Shown: piece after piece, positions 1-9,193 of the stretch | Layout: every line of letters starts with the position of its first letter | How positions within the stretch are numbered: the first letter of the stretch is position 1 | Source of the DNA: Macrostomum hystrix | Taxonomy: Eukaryota > Platyhelminthes > Macrostomidae | Reading direction: 5' to 3' | Length of the DNA stretch: 64,000 bases | Assembly: GCA_950097015.1 (NCBI GenBank) | Contig: CATNEN010000038.1 | Span: forward strand, 7,066,001-7,130,000 | The notes under the pieces: model-generated | Databases searched by the model: none | What the model saw: the letters and a program-made list of their open reading frames with translations, nothing else | Told to the model about the DNA's origin: nothing | Program-made: the position numbers and the translations under genes

Positions 1-3000
1 CAGTGCCTTCAGTTCCAGCAGTGGTCGGTCCTTCAGTTAGTCCGGCAGTGCCACCAGTGCCATCAGTGGTTGGTCCAGCAGTGCCTGCCGTTCCTGCAGT
101 GGTTGGTCCTGCAGTGCCTGCAATTCCAGAAGTGGTTGGTCCGGCAGTGCCTCCAGTGCCAGCAGTTCCAGAAGTGGTTGGCCCCGCTGGGCCTGCAGTT
201 CCAGCAGTTGTTGGTCCTGCAGTGCCTTCGGTGGCCACAGTTCCAGCAGTGGTTGGTCCTGCAGTGCCTCCAGTGCCCGCAGTGGTTGGTCCTACAGTGC
301 CTCCAGTGCCCGAAGTTCCAGCACTGGTTGGTCCTGCAGTGCTTACAGTTCCAGCAGTGGTCGATCCTTCAGTGCCTCCGGTGCCTGCAGTTCCAGCAGT
401 GGTTGGTCCCGCAGTGCCTGCAGTTCCAGCAGTGGTTGGTCCCGCAGTGCCTGCAGCTCCAGCAGTGGTTGGTCCTACGGTGCCTACAGTGCCTGCAGTT
501 CCAGCTGTTTTTGGTCCGGCAGTGCTTACAGTTCCAGCAGTTGTTGGTCCTGCAGTGCCTTCAGTTCCAGCAGTGGTCGGTCCTTCAGTTAGTCCGGCAG
601 TGCCACCAGTGCCATCAGTGGTTGGTCCAGCAGTGCCTGCCGTTCCTGCAGTGGTTGGTCCTGCAGTGCCTGCAATTCCAGAAGTGGTTGGTCCGGCAGT
701 GCCTCCAGTGCCAGCAGTTCCAGAAGTGGTTGGCCCCGCTGGGCCTGCAGTTCCAGCAGTTGTTGGTCCTGCAGTGCCTTCGGTGGCCACAGTTCCAGCA
801 GTGGTTGGTCCTGCAGTGCCTCCAGTGCCCGCAGTGGTTGGTCCTACAGTGCCTCCAGTGCCCGAAGTTCCAGCACTGGTTGGTCCTGCAGTGCTTACAG
901 TTCCAGCAGTGGTCGGTCCTTCAGTGCCTCCGGTGCCTGCAGTTCCAGCAGTGGTTGGTCCCGCAGTGCCTGCAGCTCCAGCAGTGGTTGGTCCCGCAGT
1001 GCCTGCAGCTCCAGCAGTGGTTGGTCCTACGGTGCCTACAGTGCCTGCAGTTCCAGCTGTTTTTGGTCCGGCAGTGCCTACAGTTGCAGCAGTTGTTGGT
1101 CCTGTAGTGCCTGCAGTTCCAGCAGTGGTTGGTCCTGCGGTGCCTACAGTTCCAGCAGTGGTTGGTCCGGCTGTGCCTCCAGTGCCTACAGTTCCAGCAG
1201 TGGTTGGTCCTGCAGTGCCTCCAGTGCCCTCAGTGGTTGGTCCTACAGTGCCTGTCGTTCCAACAGTGGTTGGTCCGGCTGTGCCTCCAGTGCCTACAGT
1301 TCCAGCAGTGGTTGGTCCTGCAGTGCCTCCAGTGCCCGCAGTGGTTGGTCCTACAGTGCCTCCAGTGCCCGAAGTTCCAGCACTGGTTGGTCCTGCAGTG
1401 CTTACAGTTCCAGCAGTGGTCGGTCCTTCAGTGCCTCCGATGCCTGCAGTTCCAACAGTGGTTGGTCCCGCAGTGCCTACAGTTGCAGCAGTTGTTGGTC
1501 CTGTAGTGCCTGCAGTTCCAGCAGTGGTTGGTCCTGCGGTGCCTACAGTTCCAGCAGTGGTTGGTCCGGCTGTGCCTCCAGTGCCTACAGTTCCAGCAGT
1601 GGTTGGTCCTGCAGTGCCTCCAGTGCCCGCAGTGGTTGGTCCTGCAGTGCCTCCAGTGCCCACAGTTCCAGCTGTGGTTGGCTCGGCTGTGCCTACAGTT
1701 CCAGCAGTGGTTGGTCCTGCAGTGCCTGCAGTTCCAGCAGTGGTTGGTCCTGCAGTGCCTGCAGTTCCAGATGTTGTTGGTCCGGCAGTACCTGCAGTTC
1801 CAGCAGTGGTTGGTCCGGCTGTGCCTCCAGTGCCCTCAGTGGTTGGTCCTACAGTGCCTGCCGTTCCCGCAGTGGTTGGTCCTGCTGTGTCTCCAGTGCC
1901 CACAGTTCCAGCTGTGGTTGGTCCGGCAGTGCCGGAAGTTCCAGCAGTGGTTGGTCCTACAGTACCTCCAGTGCCCGCAGTTCCAGCAGTGGTTGGCCCG
2001 GCTGTGCCTGCAGTTCCAGCAGTGGTCGGTCCTTCAGTGCCTCCGGTGCCTGCAGTTCCAGCAGTGGTTGGTCCAGCAGTGCCTGCAGTTCCAGCAGTGG
2101 TTGGTCCTACAGTGCCTACAGTGCCTGCAGTTCCAGCTGTTGTTGGTCCGGCAGTACCTGCAGTTCTAGCAGTGGTTGGTCCTGCAGTGCCTGCAGTTCC
2201 AGCAGTGTTTGGTCCTGCAGTGCCTTCGGTGGCCGCAGTTCCAGAAGTGGTTGGTCCTGGAGGGCCTCCAGTGCCCGCAGTTACAGCAGTGGTTGGTCCT
2301 ACAGTGGTTCCAGTGCCCGCAGTGGTTGGTCCTACAGTGTCTCCAGTGCCCGAAGTTCCAGCAGTGCTTGGTCCTGCAGTGCTTTCAGTTCCAGCAGTGG
2401 TTGGTCCTGCAGTGCCTCCAGTGCCCGCAGTTCCAGCAGTGGTTGGCCCGGCTGTGCCTCCAGTGCCTCCAGTTTCAGCTGTGCTTGGTCCTACAGTGCC
2501 TGCAGTGCCTACAGTTCCAGCAGTGGTTGGTCCAGTAGTGCCTCCAGTGCCTGCAGTTCTAGCAGTGGTTGGTCCAGCTGTGCCTCCAGTGCCCGCAGTT
2601 CCAACAGTGGTTGGTCCTGCAGTGCCTCCAGTGCCCGCAGTTCCAGCTGTGGTTGGCCCGGCAGTGCCTACAGTTCCAGCAGTGGTTGGTCCTACAGTGC
2701 CTCCAGTGCCCGCAGTTCCAACAGTGGTTGGTCCTGCAGTGCCTCCAGTGCCCGCAGTGGTTGGTCCTACAGTGTCTCCAGTGCCCGAAGTTCCAGCTGT
2801 GGTTGGTCCAGCAGTGCCTCCAGTGCCTGCAGTTCCAGCAGTGGTTGGTCCTGCAGTGCCTCCAGTGCCCGAAGTTCCAGCAGTAGTTGGTCCTGCAGTG
2901 CCCGCAGTTCCAGCAGTGGTTGGCCCAGCTGTGCCTGCAGTTCCAGCAGTGGTTGGTCCTGCAGTGCTTACAGTTCCAGCAGTGGTTCGTCCTGGAGTGC

Positions 3001-3290
3001 CTCCAGTGCCCGCAGTTCCAGCTGTGGTTGGTCCAGCAGTGCCTCCAGTGCCTGCAGTTCCAACTGTGGTTGGTCCGGCAGTACCTACAGTTCCAGCAGT
3101 GGTTGGTCCTGCAGTGCCTCCGGTGCCCGCAGTTCCAGCTGTGGTTTGTCCGGCAGTGCCTCCAGTACCTACAGTTCCAGCAGTGGTTGGTCCTGCAGTG
3201 CCTCCGGTGCCCGCAGTTCCAGCAGTGGTTGGTCCTGCAGTACCTGCAGTTCCACCAGTGGTTGGTTCAGCAGTGCCTCCAGTTCCAAGC
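1..3290 (+). repeat. 33/42-bp minisatellite with a 552-bp higher-order period
   Basis: The unit is close to ccagcagtggttggtcctgc plus agtgcctgcagtt (33 bp), with 42-bp variants carrying a 9-bp insertion. The first 550 bases recur almost unchanged from about 553, giving a 552-bp higher-order unit. Later units are shuffled. All lengths are multiples of three. Confidence 0.9.
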
Positions 3291-3419
3291 GTTGTTGTGC
3301 GGGGTGGTGCTGTTGTCGTCAAATATTTGGATGTCGAGTTGGTGCAGAAGCAGGCCTTTGCGACTGTCGTCTGTGCTTGGGTTTCTGCAGGTAGAAGGTT
3401 TCCTTGTAAGCTGTATTAG
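3..3419 (+). CDS. Val/Pro/Ala/Gly-rich repeat protein, 5' end outside window
   Basis: An open frame of about 1138 codons enters at the left edge and ends at the stop at 3417-3419, so its start lies upstream. Almost all of it is a VVGPAVPAVPA-type 11-residue repeat alternating with 14-residue versions. After about 3290 the sequence becomes non-repetitive and mildly basic, with two cysteines. A CAG|GTAGAA donor after 3390 could instead end an exon here in phase 1. Differences between repeats often fall on third positions of the Gly and Pro codons in this frame (GGT/GGC; CCT/CCC/CCA/CCG), which favours this frame over the other open frames. The composition recalls elastin-like or structural secreted proteins, but I do not recognise a family. 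It may also be an untranslated minisatellite, since a 33-bp unit keeps every frame open. Confidence 0.4.
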   Translation: MPSVPAVVGPSVSPAVPPVPSVVGPAVPAVPAVVGPAVPAIPEVVGPAVPPVPAVPEVVGPAGPAVPAVVGPAVPSVATVPAVVGPAVPPVPAVVGPTVPPVPEVPALVGPAVLTVPAVVDPSVPPVPAVPAVVGPAVPAVPAVVGPAVPAAPAVVGPTVPTVPAVPAVFGPAVLTVPAVVGPAVPSVPAVVGPSVSPAVPPVPSVVGPAVPAVPAVVGPAVPAIPEVVGPAVPPVPAVPEVVGPAGPAVPAVVGPAVPSVATVPAVVGPAVPPVPAVVGPTVPPVPEVPALVGPAVLTVPAVVGPSVPPVPAVPAVVGPAVPAAPAVVGPAVPAAPAVVGPTVPTVPAVPAVFGPAVPTVAAVVGPVVPAVPAVVGPAVPTVPAVVGPAVPPVPTVPAVVGPAVPPVPSVVGPTVPVVPTVVGPAVPPVPTVPAVVGPAVPPVPAVVGPTVPPVPEVPALVGPAVLTVPAVVGPSVPPMPAVPTVVGPAVPTVAAVVGPVVPAVPAVVGPAVPTVPAVVGPAVPPVPTVPAVVGPAVPPVPAVVGPAVPPVPTVPAVVGSAVPTVPAVVGPAVPAVPAVVGPAVPAVPDVVGPAVPAVPAVVGPAVPPVPSVVGPTVPAVPAVVGPAVSPVPTVPAVVGPAVPEVPAVVGPTVPPVPAVPAVVGPAVPAVPAVVGPSVPPVPAVPAVVGPAVPAVPAVVGPTVPTVPAVPAVVGPAVPAVLAVVGPAVPAVPAVFGPAVPSVAAVPEVVGPGGPPVPAVTAVVGPTVVPVPAVVGPTVSPVPEVPAVLGPAVLSVPAVVGPAVPPVPAVPAVVGPAVPPVPPVSAVLGPTVPAVPTVPAVVGPVVPPVPAVLAVVGPAVPPVPAVPTVVGPAVPPVPAVPAVVGPAVPTVPAVVGPTVPPVPAVPTVVGPAVPPVPAVVGPTVSPVPEVPAVVGPAVPPVPAVPAVVGPAVPPVPEVPAVVGPAVPAVPAVVGPAVPAVPAVVGPAVLTVPAVVRPGVPPVPAVPAVVGPAVPPVPAVPTVVGPAVPTVPAVVGPAVPPVPAVPAVVCPAVPPVPTVPAVVGPAVPPVPAVPAVVGPAVPAVPPVVGSAVPPVPSVVVRGGAVVVKYLDVELVQKQAFATVVCAWVSAGRRFPCKLY

Positions 3420-6400
3420 ATCCTTCTTTATATCAAAAACATATTTTTGTAATGATCTCATTTTTGTGATTGATGATATCAGTAAAGCAGCTTTTTATCA
3501 CATTGATTACGAGATAAATAAGACTAATGATTTAGGTACCTGTCTATCCTAGAATTCTTGCAGTTCTTATACTGAAGTATTGTTCTGACCCAGCAATTTC
3601 TCACCTGTACTGTGTGCCAGCATGAGCAGCACCATGCAGGCAACTGAACGAGTCGCTGCAGCCATGGTTACGAGGCGTGCAATCAGCGACTGGTCAGTTG
3701 GTTCACTTTTGAGTATCCTTATTGCGTGCCAGAGCTGTCTAGTGAGAAAACTCTTCAATGTCGCTCACCGGCCTTCTTCAAACTCTGCTTAGCGCCATCG
3801 CTCCAGTGCGTGGCTTTGTGCTTTTTTGTCATGCCCGCGGCGTGCTGGCGGTTGGTTGGCTATGAGATGTAAAACACGGGGCAGCGGAGAAGAGAAAAAA
3901 GAACAATTAGCGCGCAAAAAAGAAATCAGTCTCCGCCAAGTATTAGGCTACTCTCTCTCTGGCCCCTGCGCCGGCAGTGCCCAAGAATGACTGTGAAGCC
4001 GCAGGTGGGTGGGTTTGGTTGGTGGGTTGGTGGGGGTGTTGCCACAGGCAAACTGGGTGGGTGCTGTCTGAATGATGGGACAAGCCTTACCTGTACGCAG
4101 GCGGGGTGTCTTCGGTCGGACCTCGCCTTTTCGAGTCAACGCATCGGTCCACATTCATGCGCTGTTGAAGCCTAAAATTAGAAACACGTCGCTTTTTCGA
4201 ATCTCAACTCCACCTGGGCGTGTTTTGTTATTTAGGTCCTCGGGCCGGTAGGTGAAGCTTCTGCAAACATTGCACTTATGAATTTGTATAAATGTTTAAT
4301 TATTATTGTAAGGTTTTTTGAGTAGTTGCGACTATAATATTATGAACGATGCAAACGATGAACATTTGGCTACTAGTGCATCCAGGCTTTCCTTTGTCGG
4401 ATGCTTGCAATTGAAGTAACTAATTATAAAATATATTTTCTTGCGTGTCAAACATATAAGTATAGACTCCTTATAGGTTTATAATTAATAGGGTATATTT
4501 TTATACCGAAGTTCGATGCATCTGTTCTGTCTGGTTTGTTAAAGTGACGATATTCCATATTTTCAAGCCTCATCATTGATTTTGTTTTTAGACTATTCGG
4601 CAAATTTTCTTAATTGTGCGCTTATACCTTCGTATGTTGTTTGTTTTTTTCGCCGCTACTGTCTTGCCTATTGTCTGTCCTATGCGGGTAGCTTTTTATG
4701 TCCTTCTACCCCTTACTAACCCAGCTCTATGCGCTCAGAGTGGGGTTTTTATTTTGTCCTAAGAAGCTCAATGAATATAATTGAGAAGAGCAATGCAAAA
4801 AAACTGCGAAAATAGTCTCAGAGACGAAAGGCAGGAAGGCACTCAGAATGAGCCTCAATCGCTGCTCACCGAGCCAGTGGCAACCGCGCGAGGTCATTCG
4901 AGGCGGCGCACTTTGCTGTCCACTGATAAATAAATCTACTAATTAAAATAAGCCAACTAGAAAGGTAGTACAATGCCTGCCGATTAACACATGAGTCTCT
5001 TTCTTACTTCTCTATCAGCAATTCTCTCTGAGTAGTAATTCTATCATTTCTGTTTTAACAGTACAAAACACACTCAACTTTCTGTTTAAGATTGCAACTT
5101 ATGTATCAAGTCACGTACGCATCAGCGAAATGTATATTTACTTTCCGAGGCGAACAGATTCACTGAAATATTCATATTCCTTTACTCTTAGAAAATGGAC
5201 AATTATTTAACTTCTTCAATAATATATTGCAGCTGGGTTGAGAAACCGCAGAAGCCTAACTGAATCTCGCATCGAAATCCCTGGTCTCGAACCCACGACG
5301 TCATTAATGTGAGGCGCAGCCACAACAATAAGGTTTGTAGGGCATTGTGCTATTTCGGGCATGCTGGCGAACCCCTAGTTACGGTGGGAGTGTACACTGC
5401 CTGGCGATAAGCAATTCAGGGGTGCAATCAGTGCTTTTCTGCTTACATATCCTTGTGGTGGGCAGAGGTACCCATTCGACTGTAGCCAGGGCCAGTGCAG
5501 AAAATGTCTTTGCAACTTAACGCTACTTAAAAAAAACTGGTTGAATCTGTCTAGCGCTTACAGTTTTCATAGGATTGATACATATCGGAATTGATAACTG
5601 GGCAAACAGTAAGTGTGAGCATGTACTCCTAGAGATATAAATGCGTTGGCTTCTGGAGGTGGTGCAGTCAAGCAAAGAATGAAAATAAGTGGTTTTACAT
5701 ATTGATGTGAATACATTAGTTATTGTGACAATGTACATACGAGCAAGTATTTTGTTGCTAAAAGCAGCAGATTAAAAATTTGTCAATATATTCATAAAGC
5801 GAAGTCGTGATCACAGGACGGTCGGTTCAGAAGTCATAAAGATGAAGCCAGTCAAACGGCTTCCAAGCCTTGTCGTCATCTGAGCTTGCTGCTTGGCTGC
5901 GGGTTGAAATTCGCAGATTTATAGCACAGTGTCGCAGCGAGCTCTTGACAGCTGAAGGGAAATAAAATGTGAGTATTTTATTCATGAGAATAAAATAGCA
6001 CAACACGAGTCATTGGCTGCACAAAAACTGGACACTTTGCGGGGAGTTGTCGATATAGATCACAGGTTAATTAGTTGTCGATGTGGAGAATGAGAAGCGA
6101 AAGGGAGCCATGCCACACTATTGAGTGATGGTTACTCAATCTATTTGAACTGCTTTGGTCAGTTTGGTTTTCAAGCTCATTTTTAAAGAGTTATAATCTA
6201 TAAATGGCTCGTTAGTCGTGTCGATTCGCACTAGCTATGTACTACTCACATGCATCTCTCGCAGTCCTTTGTAGTAGTTTATCACAAGTCACGTCGATGC
6301 GACATGCTATTCCGCCTAATTACACGAGTAATTATGGCAGGTCCATATCCTTTTTGATTTGCACGCATACAATAGCTACTTGCTATATATGTCCCTGATC

Positions 6401-6618
6401 GTACGTGCAGCACCTCGCAAAACATGCGTGATATAATCCACGGCAAGGTGCTCAACTGGGCAAAGCAGTGAGAGACAAGCACAGGATGGCACAGAAGTAC
6501 ACTCGACAAAGTTAATAGAAAGGCTGAATCGACACTCCCCCAAAAAGCCATATTTTTATCGCTGCCGAATCCGACTTTTGCGTGTGTTCACCCGTGAAGC
6601 AGGCCGGAGCGCCTGAGG
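3420..6618. other. Non-genic AT-rich spacer
   Basis: No multi-exon coding pattern was found. Short ATG-initiated frames (for example 3622-3792) have no splice, signal or family support. A diverged SINE lies near 5235-5440. Confidence 0.5.
5235..5440 (+). mobile_element. Diverged tRNA-derived SINE, family 2
   Basis: A B-box-like ggtctcgaacccacgacg is followed by gaggcgcagcc and then gtgtacactgcctggcga, in the same order as the better copies at 19926-20226 and 27572-27831 (which lie on the opposite strand). Confidence 0.4.
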
Positions 6619-7990
6619 TCAGACCGCCGCCTCCACCTCTGCCTGCATCTGGACCGTCTGCGTCTTTGACTGGTATCGATCGTTAGCGCTCCGCTGTCTG
6701 CGCATCTGCTGTCGTCGATGTCGACGTGGCTGCTGCTGCGGCTGCTGCTGGCAGCCGTAGCTTCGACTGCTACAGTTGTCCTCAGAGCGCTGCGACATCA
6801 GCTGAGGACAACGGCAGGTGATGAAGGCAGCAAATGCTTCGCGCACGGAGCGAAGCGCCAGCAGCGACATTGCCGGGTTGGCCAGACAGCTGAGCAGAGC
6901 GGGATGAATCGCTGCCCTTTGAAGCCACCTTGGCGACCGACGCAGGTCAGGGTCAAGCAAAGCCAGCAGAACCTGGTTTAGTAACATCGCGTGCTATGTC
7001 AATCTGCATAAGCATCTATGTGTATGACATAAACGAACGGTAAGCAGGTTTTTTGAGTCGCATAAAATTGCTCGTTTAACTTACAAGCGGAACCCAGCAG
7101 GCGTGGCCCATTAGGAGAGCCAGTAAAACGCGCCTCGCTCGACGAAAATGGGCCGCTCGATGCTTCACGGGGGCCATCTTTGCTCCGTTGGTGGCTAGGC
7201 GTCGTCTCAATCGCTGGCGTTGTTGCCGCTGGAGCTTGCTGAACGCTCGCTCTCCACGAGCCACCGCAGCTGTCACATGACAAAGGTAGAATGCCGCTAG
7301 TGCAGTCTGGCCAATAAGCAAAGCCAAGCAGGTAAGACGCCACAATCGACCGACACGACTCTCGCGACCGCTCATTTCCAGGCTGATAACGGAGTTGGTG
7401 GCATTCGTCCGACCGAAGATTCCACCGCGACTACCGCCACTGCAGACGCCATTGTCCGGGAAAAATCCCGGAGCGGCCACAGAGCCCAGAGCTGCCGCGG
7501 GAGCGGCAAGCAGGCCAGAGTTAAGAAGCAGAGCAACCAGGCAACCGACGAGAGCCAGAGGAGGGCGGAATTGGCGCTGGCAGCAGCCGCGAGGTTTCGC
7601 TTCGGCGCTGCTGTCCTTATCGCCGGTCGTGGCTGGGCCGCTTAGCCGTCGGTGAATGCTGAGCGACATCAGCAAGCGGAAGCTGGCGCTGAGCCCGGCT
7701 GCAGCGAGGAACGCTGGCTGAACACCGCGACAGAAGCCCCAGTTGTAGCCGCGGCCGGAGGTAGTCAGGACAAAGAATGTGTAGCAGGGAATGTACACAA
7801 CCGCAGTGAAAAAGTCGACGCAGGCCAAGGCAGCCGTGAAAAACTGCAGCGGCTGGCAGGGTCTCAGGCAGGTGGCAATTGCGAAGACCAGAGCAAAGTT
7901 GGCCACGCTGGCAAACAGGCTGACAGTAGTCAGCAGCGTCGCCTCGACGCCCGGACCTTCCGATGCTGGTGGCTGTCGCGCTGAATCCAT
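6619..7990 (-). CDS. Class A (rhodopsin-like) G-protein-coupled receptor, two exons
   Basis: Exons are 7990-7085 and 6972-6619, joined in phase 0 by a 112-base intron (CTT|GTAAGT to CCAG|GTT), giving 419 residues. Seven hydrophobic segments are visible. TM2 carries the LAxxD-like motif ALACVD. TM3 begins at a Cys that can pair with the loop-2 Cys (DNGVC). TM6 carries canonical CWxP (ACWVPL). TM7 carries NPxxx (LANPAMSLL), followed by an ITCRC palmitoylation-type site. The usual E/DRY at the end of TM3 reads SIHRR, and the NPxxY Tyr is replaced by Ser. Both are key activation-switch positions, so signalling may be atypical. The third loop is long and Arg/Gln-rich, and the C tail is Gln/Arg-rich. 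The ligand cannot be told. It is a single gene with no obvious partner nearby. Confidence 0.85.
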
Positions 7991-9193
7991 TCAGCTTCAA
8001 AGCGTTTCTCACGAGAAAGTAAAATATTGAAAATGTTTTAAGAATCGGTGAAGATTGAAGTTGGATTTTTCGAGTTATTCTAAAGCGAGCTTGGCACCTT
8101 GGTATTTATATTCTTGAATGCCATCCCCTAAATGTCATTTCATTGGAGGAAGGGTTTGCTTTCTTTCTTGTTTAGCATCTCTCAGCCCTTCGCAAGCCAA
8201 CACGGACTAAGAGATTTCGCAGCTTGGTTTCATTCTAGTCGCGAGATATCCGTCGCGTGGTTTCGGCCTTGCCTGCCTGAAATCGAGACGAGCCGAAGAT
8301 TGAGTCAGAACAGCTCACCTCCACGAGGCCTCCATTTAAATCCCTTGAGTCACGCAGAATTGTCAGCCCGGATATAAGAGATCGACTTTGTCAAGCTTCC
8401 AATCAGTCGCCCCCACCCTGAGCATAGGTGAGTGTTTCTATGGTGACCGACAGAAAGCTGACCAAGGTTGCACGAAATCTTGCTGCTATTGTTAGACAGA
8501 CGTCAGTTTTTACCCATTGCAAAAAAACAATCATCACAAAGCTTTTATCCAGATTTGTCACTCCAAGCTGACAGCTTTGGCTCCTGACAGGTGACACTCT
8601 GTCGAGTCAGTTTACCATGGAAATGAGGCTTGACACCTGCCAGATCGAAAGCTAAATAGACATTGGCCGTGTCATCTTAAACACAATCCGTGCACGTCAA
8701 AGCCAAAAGAGCTTTAAAAACTGTTTCTCGTGACTCTTCCGATCCGCACGGAAACTAGAAATAGATAAGTTTTTCAGGAAATTTCTCAACCTTCATGGCT
8801 GATGGATCTGCTTGTGCTCAAGCTTTGATTGAGCAAGATTCGACACCGGAATATATATTTAAACATCAGTAAAATACCCCAAAAACCCATTATAACTTTT
8901 GATAGGCGCAGGCATTGCGTGAGCTGGAAAATCGCAGATTTATTATTAGCTTGCTATTTGACCTCAGCGAGCTTTGGTGTCGATGGCTGAATACAATTTT
9001 AAAGGGCTAAAATCTGATCAGAAACCCAAATATCCCTCGGATAATCTTAAAAAACTGTTAAAAAACAGCATAGCAGCCATTAAAAATATTTCAAACAAAT
9101 TACTGGTAATTTATTAACGAGCATACAATGAAAGCGTCTGTAATCTATCGTGCAGTCATCTGAAGATGAAGTCATCTGACTGCAACCGACTCG
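7991..9193. other. Spacer between the GPCR and the ITAM-like gene
   Basis: AT-rich sequence upstream of the GPCR start and downstream of the ITAM-like gene's stop, both on the minus strand. I see no gene or clear repeat in it. Confidence 0.5.

Noticed and set aside
3622-3792. 56-codon ATG frame
   Set aside because: No splice sites, signal, domain or homologue recognised; chance length.
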